A stretch of DNA of 64,000 bases from Leifsonia sp. fls2-241-R2A-40a (GCF_030209575.1 NZ_JARVRS010000001.1:682001-746000), one strand, 5' to 3'. Shown: positions 15,997 to 25,050, counted from the first letter of the stretch. The notes: generated from the sequence alone by a model not told the origin. Numbers and translations are program-made.

Positions 15997-17529
15997 ATGT
16001 TCGGAACCTATCTGCGGCGCGAGCTGCTCAACCGCCGCAAGCAGACGATCATCATCGCCATCGGCATGGCCCTGGCGATCGCGTTGGTCATCATCGTGAA
16101 CGCCGTGTCCGCCGGCGTACGGCAGGCCCAGGAGAGCGTGCTCCAGTCCGTGTACGGAGTGGGCACCGACATCACGGTCAGCCAGCCCGCCACCGCCCAG
16201 GGGGCAAACGCGCAGCAGGACGCGGGCGGTCGCCCGCGCTTCGACTTCGGTGCCGGATCGGGCACCGACACCGGCACTGCACGGCAGGTGAACACCTCCC
16301 GCCTCGAGCCCACCCGTGGCGCCACAGTCATGGACGCTTCGACCCTCACCACGGTGAAGTCCGTGCACAACGTGGCGTCGGCCGCCGCGGTGCTGTCCCT
16401 CACCAATACGAGCTTCAGCGGAACGCTGCCGAACTTCCAGCAGCTGCGGCAGGAGCGCCAGGGCGGGCAGGCGGCGCAGCCGACCGCTCCGCCGACCGGT
16501 GGTTCGGACGGAGCGGGCGGCAGCTCGTTCACGGTCGACTCCTTCTCCGTGCTCGGCCTCGATCCGGCCGGCAAGTCGGTAGGGCCTCTGGCCTCCGTCA
16601 CCCTGACCGGTGGTCGCAGCTTCACCGCGGCGGACCAGGGCAAGGATGTCGTGGTGCTGGACGCCAGCTACGCCAAGACCGCGAGCAAAGCGGTCGGCGA
16701 CACCATCACCATCGGCGGCACCGACTTCGCGGTGATCGGGATCGTCGCGGCCACCGGCTCCGACGCGACCACAGCAGCGAATGCCTACATCCCCCTGGAT
16801 GTCGCCCAGACGCTCTCCGGACAGACCGCGAAGATCTCGTCGGTCTACGTGAAGGCGGCGTCGTCGGGTGACATCGATCAGCTCAAGACGGACCTCACCA
16901 AGGCGGTGTCGGGCGCAACGGTCAGCACGCAGGCGGACCTCGCCTCCACCGTCTCCGGCTCCCTCGGGAGCGCGGGCGAGCTCATCGCGAATCTCGGGAC
17001 CTGGCTGTCGGTGATCGTCCTCGCGGCCGCGTTCCTCATCGCCATCCTCTTCACCATCTCCGGCGTCACCCGGCGCACCCGCGAGTTCGGCACCCTCAAG
17101 GCGATCGGCTGGTCGAACCGCCGGATCGTCGGTCAGGTCGCCGGCGAGTCCGTGGTGCAGGGCGTCATCGGCGGCGTGATCGGCGTCGCGATCGGTCTCC
17201 TCGGAGTCCTGGTCGTCAACGTGATCTCGCCGACACTGACCGGCAGCATCAGCCATGGCTTCAGCAATGCCGCCGGCCGCGGGGCCGGTGCCGGCTCCGC
17301 GGCGAACGCCCCGGGCTCCGGCACCGGCTTCGCCGGAGGCGGGGCGTTCGGAGCCGCGAGGCAGGCGGCCACCACCACAGCGGACATCACCCTGCACGCA
17401 CCGGTGACCCTGTGGATCATCGTCGGCGCGGTCGCCCTGGCCGTGCTCGGCGGACTCCTGGCCGGCGCGATCGGCGGGTGGCGCGCATCCCGCCTCCGCC
17501 CGGCGGCCGCCCTGCGCTCCGTCGCCTGA
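15997..17529 (+). CDS. FtsX/MacB-like ABC transporter permease
   Basis: A 510-residue permease with one membrane helix near residues 19-42, a large extracytoplasmic MacB-like core domain (about 45-330), then three C-terminal helices with the FtsX signature (LIAILFTISGVTRRTREFGTLKAIGWSNRR precedes the second). Two low-complexity external segments rich in Gly/Ala/Ser interrupt it. Such mechanotransmission systems export peptides or lipoproteins or regulate envelope enzymes rather than import nutrients. It works with the ATPase encoded 51 bases downstream and lies divergent from a two-component system. Confidence 0.9.
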   Translation: MFGTYLRRELLNRRKQTIIIAIGMALAIALVIIVNAVSAGVRQAQESVLQSVYGVGTDITVSQPATAQGANAQQDAGGRPRFDFGAGSGTDTGTARQVNTSRLEPTRGATVMDASTLTTVKSVHNVASAAAVLSLTNTSFSGTLPNFQQLRQERQGGQAAQPTAPPTGGSDGAGGSSFTVDSFSVLGLDPAGKSVGPLASVTLTGGRSFTAADQGKDVVVLDASYAKTASKAVGDTITIGGTDFAVIGIVAATGSDATTAANAYIPLDVAQTLSGQTAKISSVYVKAASSGDIDQLKTDLTKAVSGATVSTQADLASTVSGSLGSAGELIANLGTWLSVIVLAAAFLIAILFTISGVTRRTREFGTLKAIGWSNRRIVGQVAGESVVQGVIGGVIGVAIGLLGVLVVNVISPTLTGSISHGFSNAAGRGAGAGSAANAPGSGTGFAGGGAFGAARQAATTTADITLHAPVTLWIIVGAVALAVLGGLLAGAIGGWRASRLRPAAALRSVA

Positions 17530-17580
17530 ATCCGTCGCACCGACCCGGGCCGCCATCGGCCCCACACCCAAGGAGTCACC

Positions 17581-18252
17581 GTGTACACCCTCACCGATGT
17601 CACCAAGAAGTACAGCCAGTCGAAGCGCCAGGTGGTCGCGCTGGACGACGTCACCCTGGAGATCCCCGACGGACAGCTGGTCGCCATCCAGGGGCCGACC
17701 GGAGGCGGCAAGTCGACCCTGCTGCAGATGCTGGGAGCGCTCGACCGGCCCACCTCCGGCTCGGTGCAGCTCGGCTCGGACAGCCTCTCGAAACAGCGCG
17801 ACGGGAAGCTGGCGAGGATCCGCGCGGAAGAGATCGGCTTCGTCTTCCAGGGCTTCAACCTCATCCCGACGCTCACCGCGCAGGAGAACGTCGAGACCGC
17901 ACTGGCACCGCTCGGAGTCAGCGGAGCGGAGCGCAGGAGGCGGGCCGCCGAGGCGCTGGCCTCCGTAGGACTCGCCGATCGCGGCAACCACCTGCCGTCG
18001 GAGCTCTCCGGCGGTCAGCAGCAGCGCGTCGCCATCGCCCGGGCGCTGGTCAAGGATCCCGAGGTGCTCCTCGCCGACGAGCCCACGGGCAACCTGGACG
18101 AGGAGACCCGCGACGAGATCATGGACCTGCTCGAAGGGCTGTGGCGGGACCGCGGACTCACCGTGATCATCGTCACCCACGACACCGCCGTCGCCAAGCG
18201 CGCCCAGCGCCGGCTGCACATCAAGCACGGCCGGGTGAACGAGGTGGCGTAA
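17581..18252 (+). CDS. ABC transporter ATP-binding protein (MacB/LolD type)
   Basis: A 223-residue ATPase that powers the adjacent FtsX-like permease. The Walker A motif reads GPTGGGKST (about residues 39-47), slightly off the usual GPSGSGKST. The signature is [15 protein letters not shown] (about 142-156), Walker B is [12 protein letters not shown], and the switch His is in VTHD. It starts with GTG, with AAGGAG at good spacing. Confidence 0.93.
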   Translation: MYTLTDVTKKYSQSKRQVVALDDVTLEIPDGQLVAIQGPTGGGKSTLLQMLGALDRPTSGSVQLGSDSLSKQRDGKLARIRAEEIGFVFQGFNLIPTLTAQENVETALAPLGVSGAERRRRAAEALASVGLADRGNHLPSELSGGQQQRVAIARALVKDPEVLLADEPTGNLDEETRDEIMDLLEGLWRDRGLTVIIVTHDTAVAKRAQRRLHIKHGRVNEVA

Positions 18253-18255
18253 GCG

Positions 18256-18270
18256 CCGGCCCCGTGGCCG
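18256..18270. terminator. Short stem-loop between convergent genes
   Basis: CCGGCC-CGT-GGCCGG lies between the ABC ATPase stop and the pentapeptide-repeat stop. It is GC-only, with no T-run, so a weak bidirectional terminator at best. Confidence 0.4.
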
Positions 18271-18275
18271 GTCGC

Positions 18276-18872
18276 TCAGGGCAGCGGGACGACGACCATC
18301 CCGAGCGCCTCGGCCAGCACGACCGCCTGACGCTCGTCGATGACGGTCCCGCGCAGGACGACACCGGAGGGGTCGACGCCGGTCAGGTCGCTGCCCGCGA
18401 TGCTCGCGGCGCTCAGGTCGGCGCCCTCGAGCAGCGCGGCGCTGAGGTCGCATCCTTCGAACCGGGCCTCCTGGCAGCGCGCCTCGGACAGGTCGGCCTC
18501 CCGCAGCCGGACGCCCTCGAAGGTCGTGCCGCGGAGTTCGGCGCGGCTGAGCCCGGCGAACGACCAGTTGCCGCCCTCCACGGTGAGGAGTGCGAACTCG
18601 CAGGCGTGGAAGCTGCTGCCGGTCAGCTTGCAGCGGCGGAAGGTGGCGTCGAAGAAGTTGCACGACTCGAACCGGCAGTTCACGAAGGCCGAGTCGGTGT
18701 GCTCGCTCACGTTGAAGCGCACCTTGCGAAACACGCACTCGGTGAACGTCGCCCCGGAACTGCGCAGCTCAGTCATGTCGACGTCGTCGAACACGACGCC
18801 GGTGTACTCGACCCCGTCGAGGTCGCGCCCGTACCAGTCTTCGCCTTTGATCGCGTCCTCGATGCTCGTCAC
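18276..18872 (-). CDS. Pentapeptide-repeat protein
   Basis: A 198-residue soluble protein made largely of A(D/N)LXX-type repeats from about residue 30 to 165 (for example LREADLSEARCQEARFEGCD). These fold as a right-handed quadrilateral beta helix. Qnr/MfpA relatives mimic DNA and protect DNA gyrase, but most family members have no known role. The GTG start at 18872 follows TAGGCT by exactly six bases with no ribosome site, so it is probably leaderless. Confidence 0.88.
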   Translation of the reverse strand: MTSIEDAIKGEDWYGRDLDGVEYTGVVFDDVDMTELRSSGATFTECVFRKVRFNVSEHTDSAFVNCRFESCNFFDATFRRCKLTGSSFHACEFALLTVEGGNWSFAGLSRAELRGTTFEGVRLREADLSEARCQEARFEGCDLSAALLEGADLSAASIAGSDLTGVDPSGVVLRGTVIDERQAVVLAEALGMVVVPLP

Positions 18873-18946
18873 CAGGCGAGCCTAGCCGCGGGGGCTGACA
18901 CGGAACCGCCTCCTGCGGGTAGCATCGCCGCGCGAGGGGGATGCTC

Positions 18947-19498
18947 ATGACGACGCTCGAGGGACGCGCCGGGACCGCACTGCTCGTGATCGATGTTCAG
19001 AACGGTGTCATCGGCGGTGCTCATCGCCGGGACGAGGTCGTGGCGGCCATCCGGTCCCTGGTGGACCGGGCCCGTGACGAGGACGTTCCGGTGGTCTGGA
19101 TCCAGCACTCCGACGAGAACCTGACCCCGGGCAGCGAGGAGTGGGAGTACGTGCCCGAGCTCACGCGATCCGACACGGAGGCGCTCGTGCCGAAGAGCTA
19201 CGCCGATGCGTTCGAGGACTCGACCCTCGAGTCGGTGCTCGCCGACGCCGGTGTCGGCCGCATCGTGGTGACGGGCTCGCAGACGGACGAGTGCATCCGT
19301 TCGACCATCCACGGCGGCGTGGTGCGGGGATACGACGTGACCCTGGTCGGCGACGCGCACACCACCGAGGATCTCACCGAGTGGGGTGCTCCCCCGCCCG
19401 ACCTGGTGATCGCGCACACGAACCTGTACTGGTCGAACCACCGCGCACCCGGCCGCACCGCGGAGGTCGTGGACGCCGCCGAGGTCGCCTTCCGCTGA
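18947..19498 (+). CDS. Isochorismatase-family cysteine hydrolase
   Basis: A 183-residue hydrolase of the isochorismatase/nicotinamidase fold. The catalytic triad is visible as Asp16 (VIDVQNG), Lys83 (VPKSY) and Cys116 (TDECIRST). Family members cleave amides or isochorismate; the substrate here is unknown. An ATG two codons upstream (18941) is possible, but the GAGGGG ribosome site fits 18947 better. The DedA gene follows 23 bases later with its own leaderless-type start. Confidence 0.88.
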   Translation: MTTLEGRAGTALLVIDVQNGVIGGAHRRDEVVAAIRSLVDRARDEDVPVVWIQHSDENLTPGSEEWEYVPELTRSDTEALVPKSYADAFEDSTLESVLADAGVGRIVVTGSQTDECIRSTIHGGVVRGYDVTLVGDAHTTEDLTEWGAPPPDLVIAHTNLYWSNHRAPGRTAEVVDAAEVAFR

Positions 19499-19521
19499 AG
19501 CGTGCCCGATACGCTCGACGC

Positions 19522-20247
19522 ATGGCCCACGATCTCGCGAACGTCCTCGGCGACGTGGGGCCACTCGTCTTCTACCTGGTGGTCTGGGGACTCGTGTTCG
19601 CCGGCACCGGACTGTTCGTCGGCGTGTTCATCCCGTTCATCACCGGCGACTCCCTGCTGTTCGCGGCCGGGATCCTCACGGGAACCCATCCGGAGCTCTC
19701 GATCTGGGTGCTCGCCATCGGCGTGGGCGTCGCAGCGGTGCTGGGCGACCAGGTGGGCTTCTGGCTCGGGCGACGGGTCGGGCGTCCGTACCTGACGAAG
19801 CGCGGGGGCCGCTGGGTGCAGGCGGGCGTGCGCAGGGCGGAGCGCTTCTACGAGCTGTTCGGCTGGTGGTCCGTGGTGATCAGCCGGTACATCCCGTGGG
19901 GGCGCGTCTTCATCCCGCCGATCGCCGGCATCAGCGCGATGCGGTACTGGCGATTCCTGAGCGCCAACATCGTCGGAGCGCTCAGCTGGGGCGTGCTGAT
20001 CACCGTCATCGGGTACTTCGCGGCGGTCAACCCGAGCGTGCGACCGGTCGCGTATATCGTCGCCGGTGTCGTGATCGTCGCGTCGCTCGTCGCAGGCGTG
20101 CGGGCCTGGGCGCTCGACCGCCGCTCTCACGCGCCGATCGCGCGCGGGGCGGGCGCCGAAGGTGCCGGCGCTGAGGGTGCCGGCGCTGAGGTTGCTGGCG
20201 CTGAGGGCGCCGGCGCTGAGGGTGCCGGCTCGGGCGACGTGCGCTGA
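19522..20247 (+). CDS. DedA-family membrane protein
   Basis: A 241-residue DedA/VTT protein with about five membrane segments. The family acts in lipid carrier flipping and envelope homeostasis. The re-entrant-loop region with VISRYIPWGRVFIPPIAGIS (about residues 118-137) is the family signature. The last 33 residues are a low-complexity GAGAE repeat encoded by 15-bp tandem repeats and overlap the WYL gene tail by 121 bp on the other strand. The ATG follows TACGCT by exactly six bases, so it is probably leaderless. Confidence 0.88.
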   Translation: MAHDLANVLGDVGPLVFYLVVWGLVFAGTGLFVGVFIPFITGDSLLFAAGILTGTHPELSIWVLAIGVGVAAVLGDQVGFWLGRRVGRPYLTKRGGRWVQAGVRRAERFYELFGWWSVVISRYIPWGRVFIPPIAGISAMRYWRFLSANIVGALSWGVLITVIGYFAAVNPSVRPVAYIVAGVVIVASLVAGVRAWALDRRSHAPIARGAGAEGAGAEGAGAEVAGAEGAGAEGAGSGDVR

Positions 20248-21179
20248 GCCGCCTGCAGGCGGTCGGCCAGGGCGGCCGCCGTCTCGGCCAGCGGCGCTGG
20301 GCCGACGATGTCGAACGGTGCATCGAAGCGGGCGAGCGACGCCAGCAGGCCCATCCACGACCATGAGCGCGTCACGATCCGCGTGCGGTCGTCGTCGAGT
20401 TCCTCGATCTCACCCTCTGCGATCCACGGCGTCACCGCGTGCACCGGGAGGTGGATGACGACCTCGCCGATGCAGGGCAAGCGGTCCTCATCTTCCGAGC
20501 CCTTGAAGCGCGCGCCGACGAACGAGGCAGCACTTCCCGACGGCATGGTCCGTCGTTCGAATCGCGGACCGGATGGCGTCCGCGGTGTCAGCCGGTCGAG
20601 CCGGAAGATCCGCCAGGCGTCGCGGTCGAGGTCCCACGCGACGAGGTACCAGCGCGCGTCCCGCACGACCACGCCGTGCGGTTCGGCGCGACGGGGCGGG
20701 CCGTCGGATCCTGCGTAGTCGAACCGGAGCACCATCCTCCGGTGCACGGCATCGCTGACGGCCTCCAGCACTGCCGCGTCCGTGGGCGAGTCCACGGCTC
20801 CTCGCTCGAAGCGGATGCCGTCGACGCGGTGCCGCAGGCGCGACGGCATCACCTGCCGCACGGTCGCGAGCGCCCGGGCCGCGGCCTCGTCGATACCGGC
20901 ACCGGAGGCGCCCGCGTATTGCAGCGCGACCGACACGGCGACCGCCTGCTCCTCGTCGAACAGCAACGGCGGCAGCTCGGAGCCGGCGGCGAGCCGGTAG
21001 CCGCCGTCCGGCCCTTTGACGGCGTCGATGCGGTAGCCGAGTTCGCGAAGCCGGTCGACGTCCCGTCTCACGGTGCGGGTGGTGACGTTCAGCCGCTCCG
21101 CCAGCGCGGAGCCGGACCAGTCGCGGCGCACCTGCAGCAGCGACAGCATGGCGAGCATCCTCGACGAGTTCCCGGTCAT
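20127..21179 (-). CDS. WYL-domain transcriptional regulator (YafY type)
   Basis: A 350-residue regulator. The N-terminal HTH_11 domain includes GSALAERLNVTTRTVRRDVD (about residues 22-41). The WYL ligand-binding domain (about 135-235) contains ARWYLVAWDLDRDAWRIFRL. A C-terminal extension domain follows. The last 35 residues are PAPSA repeats read from the same tandem repeat that encodes the DedA tail on the opposite strand. It is divergent from a VOC gene across a perfect inverted repeat that is its likely operator. Confidence 0.9.
   Translation of the reverse strand: MTGNSSRMLAMLSLLQVRRDWSGSALAERLNVTTRTVRRDVDRLRELGYRIDAVKGPDGGYRLAAGSELPPLLFDEEQAVAVSVALQYAGASGAGIDEAAARALATVRQVMPSRLRHRVDGIRFERGAVDSPTDAAVLEAVSDAVHRRMVLRFDYAGSDGPPRRAEPHGVVVRDARWYLVAWDLDRDAWRIFRLDRLTPRTPSGPRFERRTMPSGSAASFVGARFKGSEDEDRLPCIGEVVIHLPVHAVTPWIAEGEIEELDDDRTRIVTRSWSWMGLLASLARFDAPFDIVGPAPLAETAAALADRLQAAQRTSPEPAPSAPAPSAPATSAPAPSAPAPSAPAPRAIGA
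20161..20229. repeat. 15-bp tandem repeat shared by two convergent genes
   Basis: Four units of GGTGCCGGCGCTGAG (20161-20220, the third and fourth with small changes) and a partial fifth. On the plus strand they encode GAGAE in the DedA tail; on the minus strand they encode PAPSA in the WYL tail. Confidence 0.9.
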
Positions 21180-21197
21180 GGATGCAGTCTCTCGCAG

Positions 21198-21222
21198 GTA
21201 GAGGACCGTAGTTGTCCTCTAC
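21198..21222. promoter_or_regulatory. Perfect inverted repeat, likely WYL-regulator operator
   Basis: GTAGAGGAC (21198-21206) and GTCCTCTAC (21214-21222) are perfect 9-bp inverted copies around seven bases. They lie in the short gap between the WYL regulator and the VOC gene, 19 bp from the regulator start. Confidence 0.75.
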
Positions 21223-21278
21223 TCCTGTCAGCCTGGCGGAGCCGGGAAGGTCCCGGTGACGAGAGCGAGGCACAGATC

Positions 21279-21731
21279 ATGAGCATCACCACCACATCCC
21301 ACCTGAACTTCCGGGACGGCGGGGCGCGAGACGCCCTGGGCTTCTACGCCGAGGTGTTCGGCGGGGAGCTCACCATCGCCACCTACGGCGACTTCGGGAT
21401 GCCTGCGGACCTTCCGGGTGCGCGAGGAGTCATGTTCGGTCAGGTGATTTCCGCGGACGGCTTCCGCATCATGGCCTACGACGTCCCGGGCGAAACGAGC
21501 GCACAGCAGCCGCGCGAGCTCTTCACGCGCAGGGAGAACGGCACGACGATCACCGATCAGGAGTACTTCGTGAGCGTTCGCGGCTCGTCTCTCGACGAGG
21601 TCTCCGGGTACTGGGAGCGGCTCGCCGACGGCGCAACCATCGTCGAACCGCTGGCCGCATCCGCCTGGTCTGCGGGCTTCGGGATGCTGACCGACCGTTT
21701 CGGCGTCACCTGGGTTCTCGACGTGGCGTGA
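21279..21731 (+). CDS. VOC-family (PhnB-like) protein
   Basis: A 150-residue protein of the vicinal-oxygen-chelate fold, PhnB/3-demethylubiquinone-methyltransferase-like group. It begins THLNFRDGGARDALGFYAEVFGGEL-like (the His is Ser-His-Leu here) and ends with FGVTWVLDVA, both typical. Members include resistance proteins and isomerases; activity is not predictable. Next to a WYL regulator it is probably that regulator's target. The ATG at 21279 has GAGG nine bases upstream. Confidence 0.85.
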   Translation: MSITTTSHLNFRDGGARDALGFYAEVFGGELTIATYGDFGMPADLPGARGVMFGQVISADGFRIMAYDVPGETSAQQPRELFTRRENGTTITDQEYFVSVRGSSLDEVSGYWERLADGATIVEPLAASAWSAGFGMLTDRFGVTWVLDVA

Positions 21732-21752
21732 GCCCAGGTGACGCCGGCCGGT

Positions 21753-22799
21753 TCAGTCCTGGTTGCTGAAGGCGGCGTCGAAGGATGCGGTCGGCTGCTT
21801 CCAGAGGAGCGAGCGGATGTAGCCCACCGCCTCCTTGGCGCCGTGCAGGCGGTCCATGCCCGCGTCTTCCCATTCGATCGAGATCGGACCGGAGTAGCCG
21901 ATCGACTCGAGCGCCCGGAAGGCGTCCTCCCACGGGACGTCCCCGTGCCCGGTGGAGACGAAGTCCCAGCCGCGGCGCGGGTCGCCCCAGGGCAGGTGCG
22001 ATCCGAGCACTCCGGCGCGGCCGTTCTTGGGACGCAGCCGCGTGTCCTTGCAGTCGACGTGGTAGATGCGGTCCTGGAAGTCGACGATGAAGCCGACCGG
22101 GTCGATGTCCTGCCACATCATGTGCGACGGGTCCCAGTTGAAGCCGAAGGCCTCGCGGTGGTCGATGGCCTCGAGGGTGCGGACGCTCGTCCAGTAGTCG
22201 TACGCGATCTCGGACGGATGGACTTCGTGGGCGAACCGCACTCCCTCGCCGTCGAAGACGTCGAGGATCGGGTTCCAGCGGTCGGCGAAGTCCTGGTAGC
22301 CGCGGTCGAACACCTCGGCCGGCACCGGCGGGAATTGGGCGACGTACGGCCAGATGCTCGAGCCGGTGAAGCCGACCACGGTGTCGACGCCGAGGCGCCG
22401 GGCCACCTTGGCGGTGAGCTTGAGCTCTTCCGCGGCGCGCTGCCGGACGCTCTCCGGGTCGCCGTCGCCCCACACCTTGGAGCCGACGATGGCCTGGTGA
22501 CGGAAGTCGATCGGGTCGTCGCAGACGGCCTGGCCCTTGAGGTGGTTCGAGATGGCCCAGACCTTCAGGCCGTACTTGTCGAGGATGTCGAGGCGCCCCT
22601 GCAGGTACGCGTCATCCTCCGCGGCACGCCAGACGTCGAGGTGCTCGCCGGAGCAGGCGATCTCAAGACCGTCGTAGCCCCACTCGCTCGCGTACTTCGC
22701 GACTTCTTCCAGCGTCAGGTCGGCCCACTGGCCGGTGAAGAGGGTGACCGGGTGCGTGCGACCCGACTCGGCGGCCCCGGCCGCGCTGACATCCGTCAT
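21753..22799 (-). CDS. TIM-barrel sugar isomerase/epimerase-like protein
   Basis: A 348-residue xylose-isomerase-like TIM-barrel protein. Likely metal ligands are in FAHEVHPSE, FNWDPSHMMWQ, YHVDCKDT and the closing ISIEWED. Members isomerise sugars or act as lyases/hydrolases on 3-keto-glycosides. It is the last gene of a four-gene operon; its ATG at 22799 overlaps the preceding dehydrogenase stop (ATGA). Association with Gfo/Idh dehydrogenases suggests it acts on an oxidised sugar; the exact reaction is inference. Confidence 0.85.
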   Translation of the reverse strand: MTDVSAAGAAESGRTHPVTLFTGQWADLTLEEVAKYASEWGYDGLEIACSGEHLDVWRAAEDDAYLQGRLDILDKYGLKVWAISNHLKGQAVCDDPIDFRHQAIVGSKVWGDGDPESVRQRAAEELKLTAKVARRLGVDTVVGFTGSSIWPYVAQFPPVPAEVFDRGYQDFADRWNPILDVFDGEGVRFAHEVHPSEIAYDYWTSVRTLEAIDHREAFGFNWDPSHMMWQDIDPVGFIVDFQDRIYHVDCKDTRLRPKNGRAGVLGSHLPWGDPRRGWDFVSTGHGDVPWEDAFRALESIGYSGPISIEWEDAGMDRLHGAKEAVGYIRSLLWKQPTASFDAAFSNQD

Positions 22800-23941
22800 T
22801 CGTTCGTTCCTATCTCGATCCAGGTGCCCGACTCGGCCGAGTCGATCACGGCGTCGGTGATCCGCACGGCGCGCAGGCCGTCCGTGAACCGCGGCAGACC
22901 GTCGGGGCTCTCCCCGGCGACCGCCGCGTAGCTGTCGGCGACGAACGCGTTGAACGCGTCCTGGTAGCCCTGCGCGTGTCCGGAGGGCACGACGCACAGG
23001 CGCGCGGCGTCGTCACTCAGCTGGTCGGCGTCGCGCGGGATCAGCAGGCTTCCTTTGCGCCGCCCGACCCACAGCGTCTCCGGCTGCTCCTGATCGAAGG
23101 CGACACTCTCCGCGCTGCCCGCGATCTCGAGCCACAGCCGGTTCTTGCGACCGGGCGCGACCTGCGATACCAGCATGGTGCCGAGTGCTCCCGAGCGCGT
23201 CTCGATGACCACGGCGACCGCGTCTTCGGTCGTGATGCCCGCGTGCGAGGCACGCTCGGCGAAGACCGTCCGCTTGGTGGCCGACACTCGGCTGACACGG
23301 TCGCCGCTGACGAACTCGACCAGGTCGACGAGGTGCGATCCGATGTCGGCGAACGCACGCGATCGACCGCCCTGGGCGGAGTCGACCCTCCAGTTGTCGT
23401 CGTCGGAGCCGAGCAGCCAGTCCTGGAGGTAGGACGCGTTGATGCTCAACACGCGGCCTGCTTCGCCGGACGCGAAGCGCGCCCGCGCCTCCCTCACCAT
23501 GGGGTGGAAGCGGTACACGAACGGCACGGTCGCTGTGCGCCCCTCCGCCGCGGCGACGAGCCGCTCGGCGTCGGCCACCGTTGTCGCGAGCGGCTTCTCG
23601 CACACCACGTCCTTGCCGGCGGCCAGCACGGCAGCGGCCTGCTCGGCATGCAGGGCGTTCGGAGTGGTCACGTGGACCACATCGATGGCGTCGTCCGCGA
23701 GCAGCTCGTCCAGGGAACCGTAGGCATGCCCGATGCCCAGTCGCTCGGCGGCCTCCGCAGAGCGCTCGGGCGTCGATGAGACGATCCCCGCCAGCTCGGC
23801 GCGAGCAGCACGGGCGGCGCGCGAGTGCACCTCCGCCATGAATCCCCCGCCGACGATCGCGACGCGGAGCTTCGCTCCGGCGGCGCTCCCCTCGCGCCGC
23901 GTGAGGCCTCCGCTGGTCGCGGCGGTGTTCTCGTCCGTCAT
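22796..23941 (-). CDS. Gfo/Idh/MocA-family oxidoreductase
   Basis: A 381-residue NAD(P)-dependent sugar or inositol dehydrogenase. The Rossmann motif VAIVGGGFMAEVHSRAA is near residues 28-44, the catalytic-lysine motif CEKPLATT near 115, and the second-domain motif FADIGSHLVDLVEFV near 205. The ATG at 23941 follows GAGGG by eight bases. An upstream GTG at 23956, overlapping the previous stop as GTGA, is an alternative start. It is the third gene of the operon; the substrate is unknown. Confidence 0.9.
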   Translation of the reverse strand: MTDENTAATSGGLTRREGSAAGAKLRVAIVGGGFMAEVHSRAARAARAELAGIVSSTPERSAEAAERLGIGHAYGSLDELLADDAIDVVHVTTPNALHAEQAAAVLAAGKDVVCEKPLATTVADAERLVAAAEGRTATVPFVYRFHPMVREARARFASGEAGRVLSINASYLQDWLLGSDDDNWRVDSAQGGRSRAFADIGSHLVDLVEFVSGDRVSRVSATKRTVFAERASHAGITTEDAVAVVIETRSGALGTMLVSQVAPGRKNRLWLEIAGSAESVAFDQEQPETLWVGRRKGSLLIPRDADQLSDDAARLCVVPSGHAQGYQDAFNAFVADSYAAVAGESPDGLPRFTDGLRAVRITDAVIDSAESGTWIEIGTNE

Positions 23942-23952
23942 CTCGTCCGCCC

Positions 23953-25050
23953 TCACGCCAGCGTTGCTGCGCGGGGGTTCCAGTCCTCCGGCAGCGCCGG
24001 AGCGACCTCGACGGTGCTCTGGACGTCGACCGGCGTCCGCGACTGCCCGGCCTCGATCGTCGAGACCATGATGTCGAGCACGTGATAGGCCTGCTCGCCG
24101 GACGCCCGCTCGGGCACACCTGCGCGGATCGCACGCGCCAGTTCGACCACGCCGATGCCGCGTCCGTCGGTGGTCCCGGTCGACGGGAAGGTCTCGATGC
24201 CGTCCGCCCCGTGCACGAGCAGCTCGCCCTCGAAGGTGTTCGGGTCGGGCACCACCAGGGTGCCCTCGACGCCCGCGACCTCGAACTGCGTGCGGCCGAG
24301 CTTGGAGTCGAAGCTGAAGACCGACTGCGCGGTCTGGCCGCTCTCGAACTCGTACAGCGCACTGACGTGGGTCGGGACGGTGACGGCGAACTCCTCGCCG
24401 GCACGAGGACCGGACCCGATCACACGGGTCTCCCGCGCCTTGGAGGCGCTGGCGCTGACGCGCGCGACCGGTCCGAAGATCTGCACGAGCGCGGTCAGGT
24501 AGTACGGGCCGATGTCGAACAGCGGCCCGGCGCCCTCCTGGAACAGGAAATCGGGGTTGGGGTGCCACGACTCCGGGCCGGGGCTCTGCATGAGGGTGAG
24601 CGCCGTCAGCGGCGCGCCGATGTCGCCGTTCTCGATGAGGCGCCGAGCCGACTGGATGCCGGAGCCGAGGAAGGTGTCCGGCGCCGTGGCGACGCGGAGC
24701 CCGCGGGCGTGCGCGGCTTCGAGCAGCTCGCGCCCGCTGGCGCGGTCGAGCGAGAAGGGCTTCTCGCTCCACACGTTCTTGCCCGCGGCGAGCGCCTGCA
24801 GCGCCACCTCCACGTGCACCTTCGGGATGGTCAGGTTCACGACGATCTCGATGTCGTCATCGGCCAGGAGGTCTTCGACCGACCCGGACCCGGCGACGCC
24901 GAACTTCTCGGCCTGCGCCTGAGCGCGCTCCAGATCGATGTCGGCCACGAAGCGGACGTCGAGGTCGGGGAACGCCGTGAGGTTCTCGAGGTACTGGTTG
25001 CTGATGACACCGGCACCGATGACGCCGACTCCGACACGACCCCCGCTCAT
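23953..25050 (-). CDS. Gfo/Idh/MocA-family oxidoreductase
   Basis: A 365-residue dehydrogenase with VGVIGAGVISNQYLENL at about residues 8-24 and the catalytic-lysine motif SEKPFSLD near 95. The usual His of the DIGxH motif is Tyr here (FDIGPYYLTAL), which may alter catalysis. Its start overlaps the stop of the upstream TIM-barrel gene by four bases. With three other family members nearby it probably oxidises or reduces a specific sugar position. Confidence 0.9.
   Translation of the reverse strand: MSGGRVGVGVIGAGVISNQYLENLTAFPDLDVRFVADIDLERAQAQAEKFGVAGSGSVEDLLADDDIEIVVNLTIPKVHVEVALQALAAGKNVWSEKPFSLDRASGRELLEAAHARGLRVATAPDTFLGSGIQSARRLIENGDIGAPLTALTLMQSPGPESWHPNPDFLFQEGAGPLFDIGPYYLTALVQIFGPVARVSASASKARETRVIGSGPRAGEEFAVTVPTHVSALYEFESGQTAQSVFSFDSKLGRTQFEVAGVEGTLVVPDPNTFEGELLVHGADGIETFPSTGTTDGRGIGVVELARAIRAGVPERASGEQAYHVLDIMVSTIEAGQSRTPVDVQSTVEVAPALPEDWNPRAATLA

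Noticed and set aside
15055-18738. 1227-codon minus-strand open frame spanning the response regulator and the ABC transporter region
   Set aside because: Only the first part (15055-15810) is a real gene. The rest is antisense to two clear ABC genes and has the Arg/Gly/Ala-rich composition typical of shadow frames in high-GC DNA.
20161-20229. Tandem repeat considered as CRISPR-like array or replication iterons
   Set aside because: Units are only 15 bp with no spacers, in frame in two coding tails, and there are no cas or rep genes nearby.
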